A DNA stretch of 64,000 nucleotides from JACVRW01 sp963757815 (GCA_963757815.1 CAVWSN010000017.1:1-64000), one strand, 5' to 3'; shown: positions 9,358 to 17,778, counted from the stretch's first letter. The notes: generated from the letters alone by a model not told the origin. Numbers and translations: made by a program.

Positions 9358-10009
9358 ATGTGGACCGTACCGACGTCTGTTGGCAGGCTCCTGCTGCGCT
9401 GGCAGTCGTTGGCGCTGCTGGCATGTTTTTCGGCCCGCCGAGCGGCTGGTGGGGCGTGGACATCGGCGCCGACGGGCGCCGCGGTCTTCATCTGCGCGCT
9501 ATGGCTGGGCTCCTTGCTGTCTCGCGAGGCCCGGACGCGATCTTTCCCGACGCGTGGTCGCATCTCGGAACGTCGGGCCTGGGTGGGGCTGCGTGTTCAT
9601 CGGGCTGATCCTGCTGGGTTTCGGAGAATTCCTGGTCCTCTGTCGCACCTCGATGACATCCGCCGATCCCGATGCGAATCTGCCGTTCCGGCATTTCAGG
9701 TGGAACTGGTTGTCCTGTTCATCGCCTGGGTGGTGATTTCCAGCGTCCTGCGCACGCGACGCGGTGGCGGTCGGAAGCTCGACGAGCGGGACCTGCGATG
9801 CGCACGCGCGCGGATCGCGCCGGCGACTGGGCGCTCACGTCGATCGTCATCGGCCTGCGTCGCGGTGCTGCATCGGTTCCCGCGGCAGCGTCTGGCGTGG
9901 TGGCTGCGCCCGCTGATCGTCGCCAACGTGCTGATGGGGCTGCTGATCGTGAAGTCGCTGGTCGAAGCATCGCGTTCTCGTGGCGCGGTACGCGCGGGAA
10001 CGCCGGTGA
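9358..10009 (+). CDS. DUF2178-like integral membrane protein, frameshifted
   Basis: About 215 residues once frames are joined. Hydrophobic segments appear as LALLACFS and FICALWL, VFIGLILLGFGEFLVL, VLFIAWVVISSVL and LRPLIVANVLMGLLIV, giving roughly four or five membrane spans. A charged stretch KLDERDLRMRTRADRAGDWAL between spans resembles DUF2178 proteins, which are often paired with a small XRE regulator as here. Breaks lie near 9,590, 9,715, 9,795 and 9,850. Its TGA (10007-10009) overlaps the GTG of the regulator, so the two are translationally coupled. The biochemical role is unknown. Confidence 0.65.
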
Positions 10010-10223
10010 GCGAAACGCGCGTACGGAATCAGATTCGCGCACTGGCGCCTCGCGCGTGGCGATCACGCAGGAGCAACTTGCGCGGCATGCGACGTCACGC
10101 GTCAGACCATCATCGCGCTCGAAGCGGGCAAATATTCGCCATCGCTCGAACTCGCGTTCGAGCTCGCGCGCGCGCTCGGACGCGACCTCGAAGAAGTGTT
10201 TCAGTTACGAAGAAAAAAAATAG
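10006..10223 (+). CDS. Small XRE-family HTH regulator
   Basis: About 70 residues. Joined frames read VSETRVRNQIRALRLARG, ITQEQLARDV, VTRQTIIALEAGKYSPSLEL and AFELARALGRDLEEVFQ before a basic end and TAG at 10221-10223. This is a single HTH_3 domain of the YozG type. The GTG start overlaps the stop of the membrane protein gene. The matching dyads at 9288-9305 and 9321-9340 upstream of the operon are candidate targets, which would make the operon autoregulated. There are frame breaks near 10,055 and 10,090. In known pairs of this kind the regulator represses the operon. Confidence 0.78.
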
Positions 10224-10304
10224 CGACGCGCGAACTGCATCACGCTCGTTTGGCTTGAGATTTGCGTCTTGAATGATCGTCTTGGTCCGCTATATTCGGA
10301 CCAG

Positions 10305-10759
10305 ATGTTAAGTGACGCACTATCGATCGTTTCCTGGCGTTCGCGCCCGCGCAGCTTCGTCGCGCTCATGTCGCTGTACGAAAGCAACTACCTGCGGCTC
10401 GCGATCTCGCCGGGCGACCTGCGGCATCTGGCGGACATCGCGTTTCCCGCGTGCCCGAAGATTGTGACTTGCGTCTCACCGTCACCGAGCGTTCGCCTTA
10501 CACGACCAGTGTCGATCTCACCTATCTGTTTCACGGCGGGCGAGCCGGCCTCACGACCTATCCGGACATGCGGGTGCGCATCTACCACGATGCCCGGCTG
10601 GTCGAGGCCCAGGAATGGGCGACGCAGCACGATCACGAAGCGCTGCGCCGGTTGCGGGGTGCGGCGGAGCGTGAACTGGATCAGCGATGGGCCCGGAATA
10701 CGATGTTAAATAAGTGGCTGGAGTACTGCATCGATCGCGGCCACGGGTTTCGCGTGTAA
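10305..10759 (+). CDS. DUF1249 family protein (YqiB-like), frameshifted once
   Basis: About 150 residues. The first part reads RPRSFVALMSLYESNYLRLAI and the second CDLRLTVTERSPYTTSVDLTY, DMRVRIYHDARLVEAQ and LNKWLEYCIDRGHGFRV. These are the recognised blocks of DUF1249, a family of unknown function found in gammaproteobacteria next to nudF and cpdA. One frame break near 10,455 separates the two parts. It is followed 29 bases later by a coiled-coil protein gene. No function can be assigned. Confidence 0.8.
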
Positions 10760-10788
10760 GATCACGCCCCGCCGCCGCGCAGGGGTCT

Positions 10789-11843
10789 ATGAAAGCGCTG
10801 AAGCCGTTAGGGTTACTCGGCAGCAACAACGCGCACACTGAAACGCCGAGAAGACGGACGCGTCGTCGAGCTATTCCGCAGCCGCGCGGAGCTGCGCAAG
10901 CAGCACGAAGAGCTCGGCGCGGAGATGCAGCGGCTGCGCGACCGGCTCAAGCAGCAGGAAGCGGCCACCGGCCGCGTCCAGGAAATGTTCGAGTCGCTGG
11001 AGAAGCGGCTCGAGTCGGCGGACACCGGACTATCTACCCTGGTTTTCTATCACCTGCGCGCACTGTGGGGCGACGGACGCGAGATCATCGGGCAGGTGGT
11101 GCAGGAGCTCGCGGCCAAGCAGGAAGAGCGCGAACGCAAGGCGTTCGCGCTGGAGGGCAACCGCCGCCAGTTCCAGCAGCGCCAGGCAGCGAGCAACAGC
11201 TCCGGCAGGCCGAATCGCAGATGGTCGATGCACGGCAGCAGCTCGCGGCGCTCGACGCGCGACTCGCCAAGCTCGACAAGTGGTGGCACCGCTGGCAGCG
11301 TCCGAAGGTCGCCGCCCAGCGGCCGGCGCTGCAGGCGGCGTCGAGACCGCCGCAGGCGCTGCTCGCCGCGCGTGCGCGCTGCGAGCAGATCGAAAAGGCG
11401 GGCGCGGGTGAGTTTCCCGGCATTTCCGTGGAATCCAGGCGCGCGATCAACCTTGCGGCCATCGCCTGCGCCGAAGTGTTGTGCCTGCGCCTGGCGCGCA
11501 CGAATCCTCGTGGCGTCGGCCCGCACCGCGATGTCGCGACGCGAAGCGACCGAATACTACGGCGATCTTGCGGCCTGCGTGTCCATCATGAGCGACATCG
11601 TCAAGGCGCGCAACCTGCTCAAGCAGCGCAACGGGATCACCCAGGAAGTCGCAGCAGCGCACCGAACGGCTGCGCGCCACCGCCGCCTATCTCGGCGAAT
11701 TCGAAACGGTGCCGATTCCCGAGTCCTGCGGAGTTTCCGAAGGCGACGTGCTCGCCCATGGCTCGCAGGGTGTCACGCGGCCAAACTTCCCAACGTGCTC
11801 GCCGAAGACACCTGGGATCTGCTTCAAGGTCATGCTGCGCTGA
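10789..11843 (+). CDS. Coiled-coil protein of unknown function, frameshifted
   Basis: About 345 residues after joining frames. It opens MKALKPLGLLGSNNAHTET. A long heptad-rich section follows, with pieces such as LRKQHEELGAEMQRLRDRL, MFESLEKRLESADTGLSTLVF, ELAAKQEERERKAFALEGN and LRQAESQMVDARQQLAALD. The C-terminal half is globular and helical (AINLAAIACAEVLCLRLA, ACVSIMSDIVKARNLLKQRNG). It ends VLAEDTWDLFKVMLR at TGA 11841-11843. Breaks occur near 10,845, 11,190, 11,510, 11,650, 11,730, 11,775 and 11,825. I do not recognise the family. Its end overlaps the convergent RND gene by 14 bases. Confidence 0.65.
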
Positions 11844-12490
11844 GCATCGCTGGCCTTTCGGGCGCGGCAGTGGGCATGTCCGTAACTCGTGTGCGGCGCA
11901 TGAAGCGCTTGACGCGTTCCGCGCGCATTGTCGATCCACACGTAGAACGCCGGCACGACGAACAGCGACATCACCGCGCCGGCAAGCAGCCCCCCATGAT
12001 GGAGCGCGCCATCGGCGGTACGACGGTCCGCCGGCTCCAACGGCGAGCGGCGCGTCACCGGTGGCCAGCGGCAGCAGGCCCAGCGAGGCGGTGAGCGTGG
12101 TCATGAGGATGGGACGCAGCCGGTCCGGCCGGCCTGCACGATGGCCGCCATGCGTTCCATGCCGGTGGATCGGAACTCGTTGATGTGCGCGACGAGCACG
12201 ATGCCGATGTTGACCACGACGCCTATCAGGATCTGCACACCGATGAACGCCATGAAGGTGATGGTCGTGCGTGTGATGAACAGCAGCCAGATCACCCCGA
12301 CGATGGCCATGAATATCGATGTGATGATCGACATCGGGTAGACGGTGGTTTCGAACACCGCGGCCATGACCAGGTAGATCATCGCGATCGCGAGCAGCAG
12401 GTTGAAGACCATGGTGTGTGGACTCATCCTGCTGGTCGAAACCCTTGCCGAGTTTCCAGGTGTAGCCGGGCGGGAGCTGGTAGTTCTGGC
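11830..12490 (-). CDS. RND efflux pump inner-membrane subunit, C-terminal part cut by the contig join
   Basis: Only the last 220 residues of a roughly 1,000-residue AcrB/MdtC-type proton-drug antiporter are present. From the cut end it reads YQLPPGYTWKLGKGFDQQDE, then transmembrane segments MVFNLLLAIAMIYLVMAAVF, SIITSIFMAIVGVIWLLFI and FIGVQILIGVVVNIGIVLVA with the typical NIGIVLVAHINEFR. After a break near 12,104 come the block LMTTLTASLGLLPLATGD and a last segment MGGLLAGAVMSLFVVPAFYVW. It stops at TGA 11830-11832. There is no native 5' end: the sequence turns into an unrelated sigma factor gene near 12,490. Confidence 0.85.
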
Positions 12491-12503
12491 AAGGGCTGCT
12501 CGG
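12485..12503. other. Probable chimeric junction between two genomes
   Basis: Reading leftward on the minus strand, RND coding (NYQLPPGYTW) is recognisable up to about 12,485. Reading rightward, ECF sigma factor coding (RDEWGRVLASLIGFLGDF) is recognisable from 12,501. Both genes are cut in the middle of conserved sequence with no insertion-sequence ends or direct repeats visible. Frameshift density also drops sharply here. An assembly chimera explains all of this best. Confidence 0.8.
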
Positions 12504-13646
12504 GACGAGTGGGGACGTGTCCTCGCCAGCCTGATCGGCTTCCTCGGCGACTTTGAGCTCGCCGAGGAGGCCGCCCAGGAGGCGTTCGCGATCGCCGCCG
12601 AGCGTTGGCCTCGCGAGGGGACGCCGGCCAACCCACGCGCGTGGCTCGTGACCACCGCCCGCAACCGCGCGATCGACCGCATTCGCCGCGATCGCATGCG
12701 AATGGAGAAGACGCGCCAGCTCGAGCTACCGGAGACCGTGGAGAACGACGTGGACGAGACCACGATCCCGGACGAGCGGCTCGAGCTGATCTTCACGTGC
12801 TGCCATCCGGCGCTCGCGCTCGATGCCCAAGTGGCGCTCACGCTGCGGACGCTGGGTGGTCTCAAGACGGAGGAGATCGCGCGCGCCTTCCTCGTCCCCG
12901 AGGCGACCATGGCCAAGCGGCTCGTCCGCGCCAAGCGCAAGATCAAGGTCGCGGGCGTCCCGTTCCGCGTGCCGCCGGCCCACCTGCTGCCCGACCGGCT
13001 CGCCGCGGTGCTCGCGGTCGTCTACCTGATCTTCAACGAGGGCTACGGCGGCCGTGGCGAGCTCGCGGCCGAGGCGATCAGGCTCGGGCGCGCGCTTGCG
13101 GAGCTGATGCCCGACGAGCCCGAGGTGCACGCACTGCTGGCGCTGATGCTGGTGAACGACGCCCGGCGCGACGCGCGCTTCGCCGACGGCACGGTGGTTC
13201 TCCTCAGCGATCAGGACCGGTCGCTATGGGACCTCGACCAGATCGCGGAGGGGCGGGCCGTGCTTGACCGGGCGCTGGCACTCGGCGGCCGCGACCCCTA
13301 CGTGCTGCAGGCGGCGATCGCCTCGCTGCACGCCGAGGAGCCTCAGGACTGGGCGCAGCTCGCGGCGCTCTACGGCCAGCTCGCCCGCCTCACCGGCTCG
13401 CCTGTCGTGGAGCTCAACCAAGCCGTCGCAATTGCCGAGGCGGGCGACGTCGAAGCCGCTCTCGCACTGGTGGAGCGCCTCGAACTCGACAGCTACCACT
13501 ACCTCCACGCGACGCGCGCGGAGCTGCTGCGCCGGCTCGACCGCGTCGAAGAGGCCGCCGGCGCGTATGACCGCGCGCTTGAGCTCGTCCACTCGGACGC
13601 CGAGCGGCGCTTCCTCGAGCGGCGCCTGGCCGAGCTCCGAGCCTGA
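12501..13646 (+). CDS. ECF42-type RNA polymerase sigma factor, N-terminus lost at the join
   Basis: Sigma-70 family factor with a long C-terminal TPR-like region, typical of group ECF42. The first native residues are RDEWGRVLASLIGFLGDFEL (late region 1/2). Region 2 continues AEEAAQEAFAIAAERWP, NPRAWLVTTARNRAIDRIRRD, and region 4 is VALTLRTLGGLKTEEIARAF with FLVPEATMAKRLVRAKRKI. The C-terminal part has VVYLIFNEGYGG, LVELNQAVAIAE-like and LHATRAELLRRLDRVEEA motifs. Roughly ten N-terminal residues and the start codon are missing. ECF42 genes usually follow a DGPF-domain gene. That partner would lie upstream and is not in this contig. Confidence 0.9.
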   Translation, partial: RDEWGRVLASLIGFLGDFELAEEAAQEAFAIAAERWPREGTPANPRAWLVTTARNRAIDRIRRDRMRMEKTRQLELPETVENDVDETTIPDERLELIFTCCHPALALDAQVALTLRTLGGLKTEEIARAFLVPEATMAKRLVRAKRKIKVAGVPFRVPPAHLLPDRLAAVLAVVYLIFNEGYGGRGELAAEAIRLGRALAELMPDEPEVHALLALMLVNDARRDARFADGTVVLLSDQDRSLWDLDQIAEGRAVLDRALALGGRDPYVLQAAIASLHAEEPQDWAQLAALYGQLARLTGSPVVELNQAVAIAEAGDVEAALALVERLELDSYHYLHATRAELLRRLDRVEEAAGAYDRALELVHSDAERRFLERRLAELRA

Positions 13647-13666
13647 CCGGCCGGGGCCGGCGCGGT

Positions 13667-14482
13667 TCAGGCCGGCTTCTCGGCCAGGTAGACGAATCGC
13701 GAGAGGCGCCGCTCGCGCGCCAGCCGGGCCGTTACCTCGAGGAACCGCTGCTGGCCGGCAAAGGTCTCGTCGCCCTCGATCTCCCTGAGCGGATCGGCGC
13801 GCTTGGCACGGGCGGCGAGCCAGCGCTCCGCCACGGTGGCCGTGTTCTCGGTCGCATCCTCCACCGCAATCACACGCAGGCCTGCCTCGCGCAGAAGGCG
13901 CTCGTCCTCGCCCAGCGGGACGAACAGGAAGTACGCGATCGACGCGCGAATCGCGATCTCGTCGCTGCCCAGAGGACCGGTCACCGTGATCGGGTCGGTG
14001 AACAACACCCGTCCCCCGGGCGCGATGAGACGCGCCCAGTCGGCGAAGACCCGCGGACGATCCGGCAGGTGGTTGACCGCATCGATGCACAAGAGCGCGC
14101 CGAACGAGTCATCTTCGAACGGGAGCGTCTCGCCGGCATCGGCGCGCACGAAGCTCGCTCGCGCGCCGAGGCCCGCCTCGCGAGCCATCCGCGACGCGTT
14201 GGCGACAGCATCCTCATGCAGGTCGACCCCCACGATCTCGCAGCCGGTCGACCGAGCCAGGTGGAGGGCCGGACCACCCGAGCCGGAGCCGACCTCCAGC
14301 ACACGGGACGAGGGCTCGATCTGCAGGTCCGAGCCGAAACGCTCGAGCTCGGCGCGCGTCAGCCAACTGTTCTGGCCGATCTCCTCGCCCCACGCCTCGC
14401 GCCGCACCTCGCCGTAGACATCGCTCGCAAAGCCCCCGTAGCTGGCGCCGTAGAGATCGACTACCTCCTTCTCGGCCACCAC
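13667..14482 (-). CDS. Class I SAM-dependent methyltransferase
   Basis: A 271-residue methyltransferase. Motif I is VLEVGSGSGGPALHLARS at about residues 63-80. The acidic end of beta-2 is IVGVDLHEDAV, motif II is FEDDSFGALLCIDAVNHLPD, and LIAPGGRVLFTDPITV is the post-II strand. The C-terminal third shapes an unknown substrate pocket. Small-molecule methylation, as in sarcosine/dimethylglycine-type or polyketide enzymes, is possible. The GTG start at 14482 is followed by a second GTG one codon later. It converges with the ECF gene (20-base gap) and diverges from the NTF2-like gene with only eight bases between starts, so promoters must overlap coding sequence. Confidence 0.85.
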   Translation of the reverse strand: MVAEKEVVDLYGASYGGFASDVYGEVRREAWGEEIGQNSWLTRAELERFGSDLQIEPSSRVLEVGSGSGGPALHLARSTGCEIVGVDLHEDAVANASRMAREAGLGARASFVRADAGETLPFEDDSFGALLCIDAVNHLPDRPRVFADWARLIAPGGRVLFTDPITVTGPLGSDEIAIRASIAYFLFVPLGEDERLLREAGLRVIAVEDATENTATVAERWLAARAKRADPLREIEGDETFAGQQRFLEVTARLARERRLSRFVYLAEKPA

Positions 14483-14490
14483 ACGATCCT

Positions 14491-14958
14491 ATGGCCAGCC
14501 CCGCAGAACATCCCGCCGAGCGTAAGCTGACGCCGGTGCCGGGCAACGCCGACTTGCTGCGACCGATCTACGAGGAATGGAGCCGGGGCAACTGGCGGCC
14601 GAGCTTCGACGTCTACGACCCGGAGATGGAGTGGGGCTGGTCAGACGAGTTCCCCGGACTCGCGGGGGTCTACGTGGACCATGAGGATCCGAATCCGCGG
14701 TTGCGGAACTGGCTCAACGAGTGGGAGCACTGGCGCGCGGTGCCGGAGGACTATCTCGAGCTCGGCAACCACGTTGTCGTGCTCGCGACCTACCACGGCC
14801 GGGGCAAGGGCAGCGGCGTCGAGATCAACCAGGAAGGCGCGCACGTCTTCGAGTTCCGCGACGGCAAGGTGATCCGGCTCGAGATCTTCGCGAGCCGGGA
14901 GAGGGCGATCGAATCAGTCCGCTCGGCCCAGGCCGAGCAGCACGACCGCGTCGGCTGA
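14491..14958 (+). CDS. NTF2-like/SnoaL-type protein
   Basis: A 155-residue protein with the cone-shaped NTF2-like fold signature: LLRPIYEEWSRGNWRPSFDVY at the start, DPEMEWGW, and the beta-rich end LGNHVVVLATYHGRGKGSGVE followed by VFEFRDGKVIRLEIF. Family members are small-molecule cyclases, isomerases or ligand-binding proteins, and nothing here names a substrate. It shares the GKGSG-x-EI segment with a second NTF2-like protein at 15,737, so the two are probably paralogues. An ATG start was chosen, consistent with the family's usual length. Confidence 0.8.
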   Translation: MASPAEHPAERKLTPVPGNADLLRPIYEEWSRGNWRPSFDVYDPEMEWGWSDEFPGLAGVYVDHEDPNPRLRNWLNEWEHWRAVPEDYLELGNHVVVLATYHGRGKGSGVEINQEGAHVFEFRDGKVIRLEIFASRERAIESVRSAQAEQHDRVG

Positions 14959-15006
14959 CACGGCGCCCTCAGCCTCCTCTCAGCGCACCCGTCTTAAGTT
15001 GGCGAC

Positions 15007-15699
15007 ATGAGCGGACGGGGCGCTCACAGCACGCTCCTTGGAGTGCTCGCGGCGAGCACCCTGGCGTTCGCCTGGCTGGCGGTGGGAGTCGCTGCCGGCG
15101 GGCCGATCGTCAGCCTCGACAATGCGATCGCCGCGTGGCTTCATACCCACGCGACCGGATTCGCAACGGACGTGCTGGGCACGGTCACGCAGCTCGGCGG
15201 AGCGACCGTGCTGCTTGCGATCACCGTTGTCGCCGCAGTCGGCCTGCTGCTGCGGCGTCGCGTGGCGCACGCCGCTCTCATGGCGGCCGCGCTCGCCGGA
15301 GCCGAGGGGCTGAACATGGCGCTCAAGGCAGCCTTCGAGCGGCCCCGGCCCGGCTTCTCCGATCCGCTCGCCACCGCGGCCGGCTTTTCCTTCCCGAGTG
15401 GCCACGCCATGGTGTCGTTGACCGTCTACGGAGCGCTCGCGTTCATCCTTGCGACACGCGTCGGGTCGCGACGAGCACGTGTGGCGATTGTGGTCTCGGC
15501 TGTGGCGCTGGTGGTCGCGATCGGCTTCAGCCGCGCCTATCTCGGCGTGCACTACGTCTCGGACGTGTTCGCCGGCTACTGCGCCGGGCTCGCCTGGCTA
15601 GGAGTATGCGCGCTCGGGCTGCTCGGAGCAGCGTGGCGCCGCGAGCGCCTGACCATCGAGCGGCCCGCGCTCCTGGCAGAGAAAACGCCTACCCTCTGA
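15007..15699 (+). CDS. PAP2-family membrane phosphatase
   Basis: A 230-residue integral membrane protein with about six hydrophobic segments. It carries the three catalytic motifs of lipid phosphatases: KAAFERPRP at about residues 103-111, FPSGHAMVS at about 128-136 with the catalytic His, and SRAYLGVHYVSDV at about 176-188 with the nucleophile His and Asp. Likely substrates are undecaprenyl pyrophosphate or phosphatidate at the outer face of the membrane. The ATG at 15007 has no clear Shine-Dalgarno sequence. It stands alone between the two NTF2-like genes on the same strand. Confidence 0.9.
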   Translation: MSGRGAHSTLLGVLAASTLAFAWLAVGVAAGGPIVSLDNAIAAWLHTHATGFATDVLGTVTQLGGATVLLAITVVAAVGLLLRRRVAHAALMAAALAGAEGLNMALKAAFERPRPGFSDPLATAAGFSFPSGHAMVSLTVYGALAFILATRVGSRRARVAIVVSAVALVVAIGFSRAYLGVHYVSDVFAGYCAGLAWLGVCALGLLGAAWRRERLTIERPALLAEKTPTL

Positions 15700-15736
15700 C
15701 CCCGAGCATGCCCGCAAGCGGGATACTGCGGGACAG

Positions 15737-16174
15737 GTGTCGCAGGAGAACGTCGACAAGACCCTGGACTTCATCGCTGCCTACAACCGGCGCGACTTCG
15801 ACGCCGCCCTCGAGTTCTTCGACCCCGAGGTCGACTGGGTGCTTCCCGCCCACCAAAGGTTTGACTCCTGCAAGGGCCACGCTCAGATCAGGCTCTTCTG
15901 GGAAGGCCTCGACGAGTCGTTTGAGGAGCTGAGGCTCGACCCACAGGAGTCTGTCGATGCCGGTCCCCGCGTGGCGGTCCGGCTCCGCTACTACAGCCTG
16001 GGCAAGGGCAGCGGCGCGGAGATCGAGGGCGAGCTGTACCACCAGGTCACGACGTTCCGCGACGGCATGATGGTGCGCGTCGAATACTTCACGGACTGGC
16101 CCGCGGCCCTCGACGCTGCGCGCGCCGAGGACTACGCCGGTCTGGACGCGCTGGAAGACCGCGCCGGCGCCTAG
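15737..16174 (+). CDS. NTF2-like/SnoaL-type protein (second copy)
   Basis: A 145-residue NTF2-like protein with a GTG start. It opens VSQENVDKTLDFIAAYNRRDF, then ALEFFDPEVDWVLP, LFWEGLDESFEELRLDPQE and VAVRLRYYSLGKGSGAEIEG, ending in TTFRDGMMVRVEYFTDW. These are the blocks seen in actinobacterial SnoaL-like proteins of unknown function. Its last four bases overlap the end of the convergent MBL-fold gene. No ligand is predictable from sequence. Confidence 0.82.
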   Translation: MSQENVDKTLDFIAAYNRRDFDAALEFFDPEVDWVLPAHQRFDSCKGHAQIRLFWEGLDESFEELRLDPQESVDAGPRVAVRLRYYSLGKGSGAEIEGELYHQVTTFRDGMMVRVEYFTDWPAALDAARAEDYAGLDALEDRAGA

Positions 16175-17043
16175 GGCGCGCCTCGCGCGCCGTTCGTCCG
16201 CAGCTCGATCTCGGTGCCCTCGATCGCCATGCCGGGCCCGCCGTCCTGCCCCCCGAGCGCGCGCCAGTGCTCGCCGGCAAGGCCGTGGAGCTCGTCGAGG
16301 TCCTCGTCGGTGTGGAGCGGATCGTGGTGGAAGAGCATCACCCGCTCCGCCTCGCTGCGACGCGCGAACAGCAGCGCGTCGGACAGGCGCGAGTGGCCCC
16401 AGCCGACCCGGTCGGCGTACTCCTCGTCCGTGTACTGGCAGTCGTGCATCAGCAGCGAGGAGCGCTCGGCGAGCGCGAAGCCCGAGATCCAATCCGGCTC
16501 CATGTCCGCGAGCGGCGCCCCGAGTCCGGGCTCGTGGTCGGGCAGGTAGCACAGTGAGGCGTCGCCTTCGCTGATCCGAAAGCCCAGGGTGGGGCCGCGA
16601 TGCCTGACCGGCGCGGCGCGGATCCGCGCTGGTCCGATCTCCCACTCCTCGGACGGGCACTTGCGGAAGGTGACCTTGGCCGGCAACGCGCGGATCTCGA
16701 TCGGCGAGAGTGGAGCGGACAGGTAGCGCCCGATCCGATGCCGCAGCGAGTGGCCCGGGGAGGGCGGGCCCCAGATCACGATCTCCGTCTCGGGCCGGAA
16801 GAAGGGCGCGAAGAAGAGCAGCCCCTGGATGTGATCGAGGTGCAGGTGCGTGAGCAGGATGTTGATCCGGTCCACCTCAAGGCACGAGGGGCCGAGGTCG
16901 CGGATCCCGCTGCCGGCGTCGAGCACGAGCACGCTGTCGTCCGACAAAGTCAGCTGGACGCACGAGGTGTTCCCCCCGTAGCGCGCCGTCCGCGGCCCGG
17001 GCGCCGGGATCGAGCCGCGCGCGCCCCAGATCTTGAGCTTCAC
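16171..17043 (-). CDS. MBL-fold metallohydrolase
   Basis: A 290-residue metallo-beta-lactamase-fold hydrolase. It opens MKLKIWGARGSIPAPGPRTA and RYGGNTSCVQL, as in PhnP/cyclic-phosphodiesterase-like members. The metal motif THLHLDHIQG lies at about residues 85-94, APVRHRGPTLGFRI supplies a further His, LMHDCQYTDEEY an Asp, and MLFHHDPLHTDEDLD the last His. Such proteins act as phosphodiesterases or RNase Z relatives. It is the last gene of a VOC-GNAT-PAS-MBL run on the minus strand, 16 bases after the PAS gene, so it may work downstream of a sensory PAS protein. The substrate is unknown. Confidence 0.87.
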   Translation of the reverse strand: MKLKIWGARGSIPAPGPRTARYGGNTSCVQLTLSDDSVLVLDAGSGIRDLGPSCLEVDRINILLTHLHLDHIQGLLFFAPFFRPETEIVIWGPPSPGHSLRHRIGRYLSAPLSPIEIRALPAKVTFRKCPSEEWEIGPARIRAAPVRHRGPTLGFRISEGDASLCYLPDHEPGLGAPLADMEPDWISGFALAERSSLLMHDCQYTDEEYADRVGWGHSRLSDALLFARRSEAERVMLFHHDPLHTDEDLDELHGLAGEHWRALGGQDGGPGMAIEGTEIELRTNGARGAP

Positions 17044-17059
17044 GGCGAGCGCCGCCCGG

Positions 17060-17480
17060 TCATCCGCCGTCCGCCGTCCAGAAGAAGACGAGCGCGCCCT
17101 CGAAGCCCGCCGCCCCGACCAGGGGGATCGCGCTCACGGCGACCTCCCACTCACCTCCGCCGGCGGTGCTGAAGCGCTGAACGAAGTGTCCCGCCCGGCC
17201 CTGCCGGATCTCCAACACGAGCGGGTGCTCGTCCCACGGGATCCGCCGCCCCTCCTCGTCGAAGGGCCCGAAGGTCTCGCCCCACTCGGATGCGGGCATC
17301 GCCCCGGTCTCCTCGAAACTCATTCCCGCCAGCTTGGCCACGGCCTCGTTGTAGTAGACGAGCGTGCCCGTCAAGGTCGACAAGGCAACCGGGCGTCGAG
17401 AGGCTGTCGAGCAGGCTGCGCGCAAGGATCAGTTCAATGGGCTTCTGCTCGCTGGCGATCGCCAAATCAGGATAAGCCAA
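17060..17480 (-). CDS. Single PAS-domain protein, one frameshift
   Basis: About 139 residues after removing one extra base near 17,390 (CCCGGTTGCC read as CCCGTTGCC). It then reads LILARSLLDSLSTP, VALSTLTGTLVYYNEAVAKL, AGMSFEETGAMPASEW, VLEIRQGRAGHFVQRF and EWEVAVSAIPLVG, a complete PAS fold with no output domain. The proposed start is a TTG at 17480 that overlaps the end of the GNAT gene by 14 bases. A stand-alone PAS domain may bind a small ligand or cofactor and signal to a partner. The MBL gene follows at once. The alternative is that the reading break is real and only the 17,060-17,390 part is made. Confidence 0.7.
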
Positions 17481-17778
17481 AGGACTCCAGCCGGGATTCG
17501 GGCACCAGGTCCGCGTAGTCGCGGTGTCGCTCGATGTACGAGTTCACGAAGGGGCAGAACGGCAGGACCTCGAGTCCGCGCCGGCGTGCATCGTCGAGCG
17601 CCTCGCGCACGAGCGTAGAGCCCACCCCCTGGCCCTCGAAGGCGCTGTCCACCTCGGTGTGGATGAAGGCGATCAGCCCCGGCCGCGAGCGATACTCGGT
17701 GAAGCCCGCCAGATCGCCGTCTACGGTCGCCTCGTAGCGCTCCGCGTCACGGTTGTCGCGCACTTCCAACGCCACCAC
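17467..17778 (-). CDS. Small GNAT-family N-acetyltransferase (YidJ-like)
   Basis: A 103-residue minimal GNAT domain. It reads VALEVRDNRDAERYEATVDG, LAGFTEYRSRPGLIAFIHTE, then the acetyl-CoA loop FEGQGVGSTLVREALDDAR and VLPFCPFVNSYIERHRDY. Proteins of this size and pattern belong to the GCN5-related group whose substrates are unknown. The GTG at 17778 was chosen because it directly follows the VOC stop (17786-17788) and gives the family length. A GTG one codon later is equally possible. It probably belongs to one transcript with the VOC gene upstream and the PAS and MBL genes downstream. Confidence 0.85.
   Translation of the reverse strand: MVALEVRDNRDAERYEATVDGDLAGFTEYRSRPGLIAFIHTEVDSAFEGQGVGSTLVREALDDARRRGLEVLPFCPFVNSYIERHRDYADLVPESRLESFGLS

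Noticed and set aside
12402..12500. ECF sigma factor starting at the ATG at 12402
   Set aside because: The first 33 codons are antisense to the RND gene of the other genome and do not resemble a sigma-factor N-terminus.
12400..13646. Horizontal transfer as the explanation of the taxonomic switch
   Set aside because: Everything right of the join for 51 kb is actinobacterial core genome, both genes are cut mid-domain, and there are no mobile-element traces. A chimera is simpler.
13647..13666. Terminator hairpin between the ECF and methyltransferase genes
   Set aside because: GCCGGC occurs twice nearby but the stem is only six bases in a GC-rich stretch, which is not above background.
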